Positions 52,996-63,227 of a stretch of 64,000 nucleotides of DNA are shown one piece after another (position 1 is the first letter of the stretch; each line of letters begins with the position of its first letter). The notes below the pieces were generated by a model that was not told the DNA's origin, made no database searches, and saw nothing but the letters and a program-made list of their open reading frames with translations. The DNA comes from Pseudomonas sp. R76 (lineage in GTDB: Bacteria; Pseudomonadota; Gammaproteobacteria; Pseudomonadales; Pseudomonadaceae). The position numbers and the translations under genes are program-made. The stretch covers positions 4,216,001 through 4,280,000 of the forward strand of contig NZ_CP019428.1 in NCBI RefSeq assembly GCF_009834565.1, written 5' to 3'.

Positions 52996-54291
52996 ATGAA
53001 TACCCTCGCCCAACTCAAGGCCGGCCAATTGGCCGGCACCACGCGCCTGGACCTGTCCTGCGGGCTGACCGAATTCCCGCGGGAAATCTTCGAACTGGCC
53101 GACTCGCTGGAAATCCTCAACCTCACGGGCAACGCCCTGAGCAGCCTGCCCGACGACCTGCATCGCCTGTCGCACCTGCGCGTGCTGTTTTGCTCGGACA
53201 ACGCCTTCACCGCGTTGCCGGAATGCCTGGGCCAGTGCGCCAAGCTAAGCATGATCGGCTTCAAGGCCAACCAGATCAGCCACGTTCCCGCCGCCGCCCT
53301 GCCGCCGCAGTTGCGCTGGCTGATCCTCACCGATAACCGCATCAGCCAATTGCCCAGCGAATTGGGCGAGCGGCCGCTGCTGCAAAAACTGATGCTGGCC
53401 GGCAACCAACTGACGGAACTGCCGCACAGCCTGATCAACTGCCACAACCTGGAGCTGATTCGCATCGCCTCCAACCGCCTGACCCAATTGCCCGAGTGGC
53501 TGCTGACGCTGCCGAGCCTGACCTGGCTGGCCTATGCCGGTAACCCGGTGGAGATGGCGGTGGAATTAGCCGTCGATGACGCAACGCCGAACATTGCCTG
53601 GGCGGAACTGGAGCTGGGCGACGTACTCGGCGAAGGCGCCTCGGGGATCATCCGCAAGGCGCTATGGAAGCCGCAGGCCTTGCCTGTGGCGGTCAAACTG
53701 TACAAAGGCGCGATCACCAGCGATGGTTCACCGTTGCATGAAATGCAGGCCTGCATCGCCGCTGGCCTGCACCCCAACCTGATCAAGGTGGAAGGCCGCG
53801 TGGTGGGCCATCCCGAAGATCAAGCCGCGCTGGTCATGGACCTGATCGACCCGAGCTACCGCAACCTCGCCGCCTTGCCGAGCCTGGCGTCGTGCACGCG
53901 GGACATCTACGCACCGAGCACGCGTTTCAGCCCTGAAGTGGCCTTGCGCATGGCGCGGGGCATTGCCTCGGTGGCGGCGCACTTGCACCGGCACGGGATC
54001 ACCCATGGCGACCTGTACGGTCACAATATTCTGTGGAACGCCGATGGCGACTGCCTGCTCGGCGACTTTGGCGCGGCGTCGTTCCATGCCACGGCGGATA
54101 CCGTGGAAACCAGGGCGTTGCAGCGCATTGAAGTGCGGGCGTTTGGAGTGTTGCTGGGGGAGTTGCTGGAGCGCGTCGACACGCCGTTCAACGACGAAGC
54201 GTTGGTCTCGCTGCATAACAGCTGCTGCCAGCCTGATGTGTTGGCGCGGCCGAGCTTTGAAGAGATTGAAGCGCTGCTGAACCTGGGGTGA
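52996..54291 (+). CDS. leucine-rich repeat protein kinase
   Basis: A 431-residue protein with two parts. Residues about 15-190 hold seven or so leucine-rich repeats (for example LEILNLTGNALSSLPDDLHRL, LRVLFCSDNAFTALPECL, LRWLILTDNRISQLPSEL). Residues about 205-431 form an eukaryote-like kinase: GEGASGIIRKA (glycine loop), VAVKLYKG (Lys), HGITHGDLYGHNILWN (HGD replaces HRD, with the catalytic Asp) and LLGDFGAAS (DFG). The catalytic residues look intact. No membrane segment or signal is seen, so it is cytoplasmic. ATG 52996 is preferred to GTG 52981. Targets are unknown. Confidence 0.88.
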   Translation: MNTLAQLKAGQLAGTTRLDLSCGLTEFPREIFELADSLEILNLTGNALSSLPDDLHRLSHLRVLFCSDNAFTALPECLGQCAKLSMIGFKANQISHVPAAALPPQLRWLILTDNRISQLPSELGERPLLQKLMLAGNQLTELPHSLINCHNLELIRIASNRLTQLPEWLLTLPSLTWLAYAGNPVEMAVELAVDDATPNIAWAELELGDVLGEGASGIIRKALWKPQALPVAVKLYKGAITSDGSPLHEMQACIAAGLHPNLIKVEGRVVGHPEDQAALVMDLIDPSYRNLAALPSLASCTRDIYAPSTRFSPEVALRMARGIASVAAHLHRHGITHGDLYGHNILWNADGDCLLGDFGAASFHATADTVETRALQRIEVRAFGVLLGELLERVDTPFNDEALVSLHNSCCQPDVLARPSFEEIEALLNLG

Positions 54292-54304
54292 AACCCAATC
54301 CAAC

Positions 54305-54393
54305 TGTGGGAGCTGGCTTGCCTGCGATGAGGCCGTGTCATTCACCTTTTCAGTGACTGATACAGCGCTATCGCAGGCAAGCCAGCTCCCACA
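54305..54393. repeat. REPIN, GTGGGAGCTGGCTTGCCTGCGAT class
   Basis: Inverted arms at 54305-54328 and 54370-54393 (TGTGGGAGCTGGCTTGCCTG with CGAT), the same class as 15061-15147, between the convergent kinase and yebC-type genes. Confidence 0.93.
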
Positions 54394-54411
54394 TGAGTGA
54401 ACCGCGTTTAA

Positions 54412-55119
54412 TCAGCCAGCCAGGCCAACGAACATATCCTGCACGTCGTCATGGTTGTCCAGGCCTTCCAGGAAGGCTTCGACTTCAGCCATCTGCTCGT
54501 CGGTCAAACCGCTCACCGGGTTCTTCGAGATATAACCGAGCTTGGCCGACAGCACGGTAAAGCCCTGCTCCGGCAGTGCTTTTTGCACGGCATCGAGGTC
54601 GGTGGTTTCGGTGATGAACAGGGTGGTGCCCTCTTCTTCGCCGTCTTCAAAATCCTGGGCGCCAGCTTCGATCGCGGCCATTTCCGGGTCGGCATCCGGG
54701 GTGTCCGGCGAGGCTTCGATCAGGCCGACATGGTTGAAGTCCCAGGCCACGGAGCCGGAAGCGCCCAGTTGCCCCTTGCGGAATGCCACACGGATTTCCG
54801 CCACGGTACGGTTGATGTTGTCGGTCACGCACTCAACGATCAGCGGCACCTGGTGCGGGGCGAACCCCTCATACGTCACGCGGTGGTACTGCACGGTTTC
54901 ACCCAGCAGGCCGGCGCCTTTTTTGATGGCGCGCTCCAGGGTTTCCTTGGGCATCGAGGCCTTTTTGGCCTGTTCTACCACCAGACGCAGGTGGGCGTTG
55001 GTCGCGGTGTCGGCGCCATTGCGGGCAGCGATGGTGATTTCTTTCACCAGCTTGCCGAAGATTTTGCCCTTGGCATTCGATGCCGCTTCTTTATGTTTGA
55101 CTTTCCACTGTGCGCCCAT
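54412..55119 (-). CDS. YebC/PmpR family transcriptional regulator (YeeN-like paralogue)
   Basis: A 235-residue YebC-like protein. [68 protein letters not shown] is the N-terminal family signature, and [34 protein letters not shown] the central part. In this clade the usual MAGHSKWANIKHRK start is replaced by [12 protein letters not shown], which points to the YeeN-like paralogue rather than the core YebC near ruvC. YebC proteins act in translation of proline stretches or in transcription. Monocistronic, with a REPIN downstream. Confidence 0.88.
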   Translation of the reverse strand: MGAQWKVKHKEAASNAKGKIFGKLVKEITIAARNGADTATNAHLRLVVEQAKKASMPKETLERAIKKGAGLLGETVQYHRVTYEGFAPHQVPLIVECVTDNINRTVAEIRVAFRKGQLGASGSVAWDFNHVGLIEASPDTPDADPEMAAIEAGAQDFEDGEEEGTTLFITETTDLDAVQKALPEQGFTVLSAKLGYISKNPVSGLTDEQMAEVEAFLEGLDNHDDVQDMFVGLAG

Positions 55120-55218
55120 GACTCACTCTCTTCTGTCCATCGCGCCGAGACGTCTACTGGCCGGCGCTTTGGGGGCAGAGTTTATAGGGCAAAAAAAAAT
55201 CGTTCCAGCAAAAAACCG

Positions 55219-56076
55219 TCAAGACGCCAACTCGAAAAACGCCTGGATCAAGCGCAATGAGCGGCGTCGCTCGAGACAACCGAGCATATGCCGGTTGACC
55301 AGGCCGTCGCCCTGCAAGGCGATCGCATGCACGCGCGGGTCGCGGCTGACCTCCATCGACGACACCACGCCCACGCCCAGTTCAGCGGCGACGGCTTCGG
55401 TCACCGCCTCGCGGCTGTCGAGCTCCAGCAACACCCTGGGTTGCACATTGGCGCTGGCGCAGGCGCTGTCGAAGGTGCGCCTGGTAATCGAACTGGGCTC
55501 GCGCAGCACCATGATCACCTCGTGCAATTGCTCCAGGCGAATACCCGCCGGGTCGGCGAGCCACGGGTGCCCTGTCGGCACCAAAGCGCAGATCCGCGAC
55601 TCGTTCAACGCTTGCAGGTGCAGGCCATTGCGCGGTTCTACCTCGGTAAGCACCGCCACGTCCGCGTGTTCCGACAACAACGCCGCCAGCGTGTCCTGGG
55701 CATTGCCCAGCCGCAGGTTGACGGTGATGCCGGGGTAACGCGCGCGCAGGCGGGCGATCATCGGCATCACCAGGTGCGGGCCATCCGCCGCGACTTCCAG
55801 GCGCCCGGTGAGCAATTGGCGATTGGCCTCCAGCAAAGTCTGCGCCTCATCCACCAGCCCGAAAATCGCGCGGGTGATCGCCGCCAGGCGGGTGCCCTCC
55901 TCGGTCAACTCCACCCGCCGTGCCGTGCGGCGCAACAGCGGAATCTGGTAGTGCTCTTCGAGCGCCTTGATGTGCCCGGTCACCGCCGGCTGGCTGATAA
56001 ACAGCCGCGCAGCCGCTCGGGTAAAGCTGCCCTCGCGGGCCACTGCATCGAATGCACGCAATTGAAACAGGTTCAT
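55219..56076 (-). CDS. LysR family regulator of 2-aminoethylphosphonate catabolism
   Basis: A 285-residue LysR regulator. The HTH is FQLRAFDAVAREGSFTRAAARLFISQPAVTGHIKALEEHYQIPLLRR (residues 3-50), and the effector domain runs from about 90 to 285 with GRLEVAADGPHLVMPMIARLRARYPGI. It is divergent from phnW with a gap of 111 bases, the known layout of the AEP-associated LysR family. ATG 56076 starts the conserved MNLFQLRAFD; the upstream 29 codons lack similarity. Inferred to activate phnWX in the presence of 2-aminoethylphosphonate. Confidence 0.9.
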   Translation of the reverse strand: MNLFQLRAFDAVAREGSFTRAAARLFISQPAVTGHIKALEEHYQIPLLRRTARRVELTEEGTRLAAITRAIFGLVDEAQTLLEANRQLLTGRLEVAADGPHLVMPMIARLRARYPGITVNLRLGNAQDTLAALLSEHADVAVLTEVEPRNGLHLQALNESRICALVPTGHPWLADPAGIRLEQLHEVIMVLREPSSITRRTFDSACASANVQPRVLLELDSREAVTEAVAAELGVGVVSSMEVSRDPRVHAIALQGDGLVNRHMLGCLERRRSLRLIQAFFELAS

Positions 56077-56187
56077 AGCTATCGGCCTCACTGATAGCTC
56101 GCATAACAACAAACAATTTGATTGATGACAAGCCAAACTGCAATTTAGGCGCCGTAGATTCAACCCCGAGACTTGCGAGGACTTGAG

Positions 56188-57315
56188 ATGACCACCGCCG
56201 CGCCGATCCTGCTCACCCCCGGCCCGCTGACCACGTCGGCCCGTACGCGCCAGGCCATGCTGGTGGACTGGGGTTCATGGGATGAGCGCTTCAACCAACT
56301 CACCGCGAGTGTCTGCGAGCAGTTGCTGGCGATCCTCAATGGCGCCGACAGTCACCACTGCGTGCCCCTGCAAGGCAGCGGCACGTTCGCCGTCGAAGCG
56401 GCGATTGGCACGCTGGTGCCGCGTGACGGCAAGGTACTGGTGCTGATCAACGGCGCCTACGGCAAGCGCCTGGCGAAGATCTGCGCAGTACTTGGCCGCG
56501 ATTTCAGCACCTTTGAAACCGCCGAAAATGAGCCCAGCACTGCCGCCGCTGTGGACCGCCTGCTGCACGCCGACCCGGCCATCACCCACGTGGCATTGAT
56601 CCACTGCGAAACCAGCACGGGCATTCTCAACCCGCTGCCGGACATCGCCCAGGTGGTTAAAACCCACGAAAAACGCTTGATCATCGACGCGATGAGCTCC
56701 TTCGGCGCGCTGCCGATCGATGCCCGTGAAGTGCCGTTCGACGCGCTGATCGCAGCGTCCGGCAAATGCCTGGAAGGCGTGCCTGGCATGGGTTTCGTGT
56801 TCGCCAACAAGCAGGCACTGGCCGCCGCCGAAGGCAACTGCCATTCCCTGGCCATGGACCTGTTCGACCAGCAGCGCTACATGGCCAAGACCGGGCAATG
56901 GCGCTTCACCCCGCCGACCCACGTGGTCGCCGCGTTGCACGAAGCCCTGCTGCAATATCACGAAGAAGGCGGATTGCCCGCGCGCCACCAACGCTACGCC
57001 CGCAACTGCCAGGCGCTGCTGGATGGCATGGCCGAACTGGGCCTGCGCAGTTTTCTGCCGGCGGCGATCCAGGCGCCGATCATCGTGACCTTTCATGCGC
57101 CGCAAGACCCGCGCTACCAGTTCAAGGACTTCTACGAACGGGTCAAGGCCAAGGGTTTCATCCTTTACCCCGGCAAATTGACCGAAGTCGACACTTTCCG
57201 CGTGGGCTGCATCGGCCATGTCGACGCCGCCGACATGCGCGCCGCCGTCGCCGCCATCGCCCAGGCGTTGCACGCCATGCACATCAACCTTTCATCGTTT
57301 GGATCGCAGCCATGA
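56188..57315 (+). CDS. phnW: 2-aminoethylphosphonate--pyruvate transaminase
   Basis: A 375-residue class V, PLP-dependent aminotransferase. It converts 2-aminoethylphosphonate and pyruvate to phosphonoacetaldehyde and alanine. [29 protein letters not shown] is the family start; [15 protein letters not shown] binds cofactor phosphate; [13 protein letters not shown] has the PLP Asp, and [16 protein letters not shown] the Schiff-base Lys. Length is typical for PhnW. I chose ATG 56188 (MTTAAPILL). It overlaps phnX by four bases. Confidence 0.96.
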   Translation: MTTAAPILLTPGPLTTSARTRQAMLVDWGSWDERFNQLTASVCEQLLAILNGADSHHCVPLQGSGTFAVEAAIGTLVPRDGKVLVLINGAYGKRLAKICAVLGRDFSTFETAENEPSTAAAVDRLLHADPAITHVALIHCETSTGILNPLPDIAQVVKTHEKRLIIDAMSSFGALPIDAREVPFDALIAASGKCLEGVPGMGFVFANKQALAAAEGNCHSLAMDLFDQQRYMAKTGQWRFTPPTHVVAALHEALLQYHEEGGLPARHQRYARNCQALLDGMAELGLRSFLPAAIQAPIIVTFHAPQDPRYQFKDFYERVKAKGFILYPGKLTEVDTFRVGCIGHVDAADMRAAVAAIAQALHAMHINLSSFGSQP

Positions 57316-58139
57316 ACTATCAAAACCCCAACACCCTGCAGGCCGTTATCCTCGACTGGGCCGGCACCGTGGTCGATTTCGGCTCCTTCGCCCCCACGCA
57401 GATCTTTGTCGAAGCCTTCGCCGAGTTCGACGTGCAAGTCTCCATCGATGAGGCCCGTGGCCCGATGGGCATGGGCAAGTGGGACCATATCCGCACGCTC
57501 TGCAATCAGCCGCAGGTGGCCGAGCGTTATCGCAAGGCCTTTGGGCGTGTGCCGACGGATGATGACGTAACTGCCATCTACCAGCGTTTCATGCCGTTGC
57601 AGATCGAGAAAATCGCCGAGCACTCGGCGCTGATTCCCGGCGCCCTCGACACCATTGCGCGCCTGCGGGTGCAGGGCATCAAGATCGGCTCCTGCTCCGG
57701 CTACCCCAAGCAGGTCATGGACAAAGTCGTCGCCCTGGCCGCCACCAATGGCTACTTCGCCGACCACGTGGTCGCCACCGACGAAGTGCCCAACGGCCGC
57801 CCATGGCCAGCCCAGGCGCTGGCGAACGTGATTGCGCTGGGCATTGACGATGTGGCGGCTTGCGTAAAGGTCGACGACACCGTGCCGGGCATCCTCGAAG
57901 GCCGCCGCGCCGGCATGTGGACCGTCGCCCTCACCTGCTCGGGCAATGCGCTGGGCCTGACCTATGAGCAATTCCGCGACCTGGACGCCGCCGCCCTGAA
58001 CAGCGAGCGCAAACGCATCGAGAAACTGTTCGAAGGCTCACGCCCGCACTACCTGATCGACACTATCAACGACCTGCCTGCTGTCATCACCGACATCAAC
58101 CAGCGCCTGGCCCGCGGTGAAATGCCACAAAGCCACTGA
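57312..58139 (+). CDS. phnX: phosphonoacetaldehyde hydrolase (phosphonatase)
   Basis: A 275-residue HAD-superfamily enzyme that splits phosphonoacetaldehyde into acetaldehyde and phosphate, allowing C-P bond use. [15 protein letters not shown] contains the nucleophile Asp (about residue 15), [12 protein letters not shown] the Schiff-base Lys (about residue 56), and [19 protein letters not shown] the metal-binding acidic residues. ATG 57312 overlaps phnW by ATGA. Together with phnW it forms the whole two-step AEP degradation route. Confidence 0.96.
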   Translation: MNYQNPNTLQAVILDWAGTVVDFGSFAPTQIFVEAFAEFDVQVSIDEARGPMGMGKWDHIRTLCNQPQVAERYRKAFGRVPTDDDVTAIYQRFMPLQIEKIAEHSALIPGALDTIARLRVQGIKIGSCSGYPKQVMDKVVALAATNGYFADHVVATDEVPNGRPWPAQALANVIALGIDDVAACVKVDDTVPGILEGRRAGMWTVALTCSGNALGLTYEQFRDLDAAALNSERKRIEKLFEGSRPHYLIDTINDLPAVITDINQRLARGEMPQSH

Positions 58140-58253
58140 TTGAGGTCAAAACAACGGCACTTACGCCAGGCGAATCGCTCAAAAACGGCATACAGTTAAA
58201 GGACTCCGTCACTAAAGAATGGAGGTTTGCCCTGATGAGTGAGGAACACAGCG

Positions 58254-58847
58254 ATGCCGTGGAAAAACTCCGATACGCGCTACAGCACCATGTCGATTGC
58301 GCTGCACTGGTTGATGGTGGTGCTGCTGGCGGTGGTTTACGCCTGCATAGAGTTACGCGGCCAATTCCCCAAAGGCAGTGGCGCGCGAACGTTGATCGTC
58401 GAAATGCACTTTATGTTCGGCCTGACCGTGTTCGTGCTGGTGTGGCTGCGCCTGTTTGCACGCAGCCTGGGGGTGGCACCGAAAATCGTGCCGACGCCGC
58501 CACAATGGCAAAGCCTGCTGGCCACGCTGATGCATGTTGCGCTGTATGCATTGATGATCGGCATGCCGATTGCCGGTTGGCTGATCGTCAGCGCCGAGGG
58601 GCATTCGGTGATGTTCTACGGCATCGAGTTGCCGCCGTTGATCGCTGAGAACAAGGCGCTGGCCAAGCAGATTGAAGGCTGGCACGTGCTGTTCGGCAAG
58701 ATCGGCTACTGGCTGATCGGGCTGCATGCATTGGCGGGGATCATTCACCATTACATCCTGCGCGATAACACGGCGCTGCGCATGATGCCGGGTAGGAGCG
58801 GGCTCGCTCGCGAAGGCGGCGGGTCAGTCACCAAATCTGTTGAATGA
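58254..58847 (+). CDS. cytochrome b561 family protein (C-terminus built from a REP sequence)
   Basis: A 197-residue inner-membrane di-heme cytochrome b. The four helices and heme His candidates lie in SIALHWLMVVLLAV, MHFMFGLTVF, MHVALYALMIGMPIAG and GYWLIGLHALAGIIHHYIL. RDNTALRMMPG is the usual end of the family, but the frame continues into RSGLAREGGGSVTKSVE, encoded by the REPIN at 58792. ATG 58254 (MPWKNSDTRYS) has GAGGA nine bases upstream; a GTG at 58239 is an alternative. It likely passes electrons between quinol and a periplasmic acceptor. Confidence 0.85.
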   Translation: MPWKNSDTRYSTMSIALHWLMVVLLAVVYACIELRGQFPKGSGARTLIVEMHFMFGLTVFVLVWLRLFARSLGVAPKIVPTPPQWQSLLATLMHVALYALMIGMPIAGWLIVSAEGHSVMFYGIELPPLIAENKALAKQIEGWHVLFGKIGYWLIGLHALAGIIHHYILRDNTALRMMPGRSGLAREGGGSVTKSVE

Positions 58848-58880
58848 TAGACCGCAATCGCGGGCAAGCCCGCTCCCACA
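58792..58880. repeat. REPIN overlapping the 3' end of a gene
   Basis: GTAGGAGCGGGCTCGCTCGC with GAAGGCGG (58792-58819) pairs with CGCAATCGCGGGCAAGCCCG with CTCCCAC (58853-58879). The left arm is inside the cytochrome b561 coding frame, whose stop is at 58845-58847. Confidence 0.88.
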
Positions 58881-58891
58881 GGGGAGCATCG

Positions 58892-59782
58892 CTAGATTTC
58901 AAACCCTCGGCGGCCTTGCAGGCCGCCGGTGTGCACGAAGATCAGGCGGGTGCCGGCGGCGAAGCGTCCGGCCTCGATCTGGTGTTTGAGCGCCAGCAGG
59001 GCCTTGCCGGTGTAGAGCGGCTCCAACGGCATGCCGGAGGCTTGTTCGGTGTGCTCAATAAATGCGAGCAATAGCGGATCGACTTTGGCGAAGCCACCTC
59101 GGCTGGCGTCCAGCAGTTGATAACCGCCCTGCACGATGGCCTGCACGTTTCGCTCAACGCCGTGATCGTCAGGCACGGCCATTGCGCCGTACACCGGGTG
59201 CGCGCCCGCCTCTGCCAGCGCCAGCCCGGCCACGGTGGTGCCGGTGCCTGCCGCCAGCCACCAGGCATCGTAATCGGCCCAACCCAGGTTGCCCAACTGC
59301 CCGCGCACCTGCTCGACCAGTACCGCGCAGCCCAAGGCACCCGCTATTCCACCGCCGCCTTCGGGCACGGCATGGAACTGCGGATACTGTGCGTGCCACG
59401 GCAGCCAGAAATCCGCCTCATGCCGCGCACGATAGCCGCCATACCCCAGCCAATGCAGCTGCATGCCGAAGGTGTTGAGGTCGAGAACAGTGGGCGTGTC
59501 TTGAGGGTGGCCGCGTAACAGGCCGACAGTGGGGAAACCGAAACGTTTGCCGGCTGCCGCCAGGGCGTGCAGGTGGTTGGAGTGAGCGCCGCCGAGGCTG
59601 ATGACCCCGCTGGCACCGGCCATGTGCGCCTGGGCCAGGTGCTCGGTGAGCTTGAACCACTTGTTGCCGCTGATCAGCGGGTCGATGCAGTCCAGGCGCA
59701 GCACAGCCAACTCGACGCCGTTCAGCCAATCCAGCTGCAAAGGTTCGAGCGGTGCGTGGGGAAGCCAGTCGAAAGGGCCCAT
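58892..59782 (-). CDS. 1-aminocyclopropane-1-carboxylate deaminase / D-cysteine desulfhydrase
   Basis: A 296-residue fold-type II PLP enzyme. LISGNKWFKLTEHL holds the PLP Lys41, SLGGAHSNHLHALAAAGKRFGF the conserved SNH loop, and AAGTGTTVAGL the phosphate-binding glycine loop. ACC deaminase and D-cysteine desulfhydrase share this pattern; the sequence is too short of the usual 325-340 residues to decide between them, and D-cysteine desulfhydrase is common in pseudomonads. It follows fadH on the same strand, after a terminator. Stop codon is 11 bases from the REPIN. Confidence 0.8.
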   Translation of the reverse strand: MGPFDWLPHAPLEPLQLDWLNGVELAVLRLDCIDPLISGNKWFKLTEHLAQAHMAGASGVISLGGAHSNHLHALAAAGKRFGFPTVGLLRGHPQDTPTVLDLNTFGMQLHWLGYGGYRARHEADFWLPWHAQYPQFHAVPEGGGGIAGALGCAVLVEQVRGQLGNLGWADYDAWWLAAGTGTTVAGLALAEAGAHPVYGAMAVPDDHGVERNVQAIVQGGYQLLDASRGGFAKVDPLLLAFIEHTEQASGMPLEPLYTGKALLALKHQIEAGRFAAGTRLIFVHTGGLQGRRGFEI

Positions 59783-59801
59783 CGGGGAAGGTATCTGAAT
59801 G

Positions 59802-59833
59802 AAAAGGGGCGGTAGTCTAACACCGCCCCTTTT
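59802..59833 (-). terminator. rho-independent terminator after fadH
   Basis: The arms AAAAGGGGCGGT (59802-59813) and ACCGCCCCTTTT (59822-59833) form a 12-bp stem with a short loop and A/T flanks. It lies between the fadH stop (59840) and the next minus-strand gene, so it ends fadH transcription on the minus strand. Confidence 0.85.
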
Positions 59834-59839
59834 GGCGTT

Positions 59840-61954
<2,115 letters not shown>

Positions 61955-62092
61955 CTAAGAGGCAGCGGACTACCGCTCAATGACTGAAACTGACAAGTTA
62001 TTGATCCAAATGCACAGCGCCCCTTGGCAAGCCGGTGCATGGGCCCTACCCTAGTCGACGAACCCTGCACACGGTCTGTTGTCTGTTGCCCC

Positions 62093-63223
62093 ATGCGTAA
62101 ACTTCTAGCCTTCACCCTCGTCATGGCCCTGGTTGCCGCCACCACCGCGTATCTGGTCTGGACCCAGGAGCGCCCTGTGGCGCATTACCTGTCGGACCTG
62201 CGCATCACTTTGGCCGTCAATGAAGGCCAGCCCGCTGATCGTGGCAACTTGCTGGGTATCCAGCCGGAGCTGTTCCCCGCCGATTATCAGAGCCTGGAAC
62301 GCCTGCACCTGAAGCTGGCGGCTTATCTGCAAAAGGCTCGGGACCAAGGGTTGATCAACAGCAAGACCATCGTCGTGCTGCCGGAACACATCGGCACCTG
62401 GCTGATGCTCAGCGGCGAGAAGAACGAGCTGTATCAGGCGGTCCATTTAAAGGACGCGATGAACTGGCTGTCAGCCAGCAACCCGCTGCAGTTCGCACGC
62501 GCGTGGATCAGCGCCAAGGGCGATAACCGCATGGAAGACGCCTACCTGCGCATGAAAGCGCCCGCCATGGCGCGCGACTATCAGGTGCTGTTCGGCGGGT
62601 TGGCCAAAGAGTTTGGCGTGACGCTGGTGGCCGGCTCCATCGCCCTGCCCAACCCGACCGTCGAACAAGGGCAACTGCACATTGGCCATGGCGCGCTGTA
62701 CAACGCCAGCCTGGTGTTTGGTGCCGATGGCTTGCCGGTGGGCCAGCCACAGCGCCAGTTCTATCCGATCTACGATGAGCGCGGCTTTATCGAACCGGGC
62801 GATGAAAACCTCGTCAGCGTGGTCGATACCCCGGCCGGGCGCCTGGGCATCCTGATCGGCAGCGACAGCTGGTACCCGGACAACTACCGCAAACTCAACG
62901 AGCAAGGCGCGCAATTGGTCGCCGTGCCTGCCTTTGTGACCGGCCGCGAGACGTGGGACCGCCCATGGCGCGGTTTCAAAAGCGTTTCGACACCGCCCGA
63001 AATCAGCCTCAAACCCGAAGAGCTCAGCGAAGGCGAAGCCTGGCGTCGCCTCACGCTGATCAGCCAGCAACCCATCAGCCAGGCCACTGCCGGCATGAGC
63101 GTGTTCCTGCGCGGGCAGTTCTGGGATCTGGGCACTGCCGGGCACAGCTTTCTCAGCAGCAACGGGCAAATCAATGCCGACAGCGGTGCCCGTGGCGCGC
63201 GCCTGCTGAATATCTGGTTGTAG
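62093..63223 (+). CDS. carbon-nitrogen hydrolase-fold protein lacking the catalytic cysteine
   Basis: A 376-residue protein with one N-terminal membrane anchor (about residues 3-22, KLLAFTLVMALVAATTAYLV), so likely periplasmic. The nitrilase fold is clear: KTIVVLPEHIGTWL (the usual Glu), ARDYQVLFGGLAKEFGVTLVAGSIALPN, and GRLGILIGSDSWYPDNYRKLNEQGAQLVAVPAF. In active members this last motif is ICYD/E with Cys; here it reads IGSD. The usual Lys (KxHLxP) position is QRQFYPIY. So it is probably not a classic amidase. The AraC-type gene starts four bases after its stop. Confidence 0.8.
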   Translation: MRKLLAFTLVMALVAATTAYLVWTQERPVAHYLSDLRITLAVNEGQPADRGNLLGIQPELFPADYQSLERLHLKLAAYLQKARDQGLINSKTIVVLPEHIGTWLMLSGEKNELYQAVHLKDAMNWLSASNPLQFARAWISAKGDNRMEDAYLRMKAPAMARDYQVLFGGLAKEFGVTLVAGSIALPNPTVEQGQLHIGHGALYNASLVFGADGLPVGQPQRQFYPIYDERGFIEPGDENLVSVVDTPAGRLGILIGSDSWYPDNYRKLNEQGAQLVAVPAFVTGRETWDRPWRGFKSVSTPPEISLKPEELSEGEAWRRLTLISQQPISQATAGMSVFLRGQFWDLGTAGHSFLSSNGQINADSGARGARLLNIWL

Positions 63224-63227
63224 CGTC

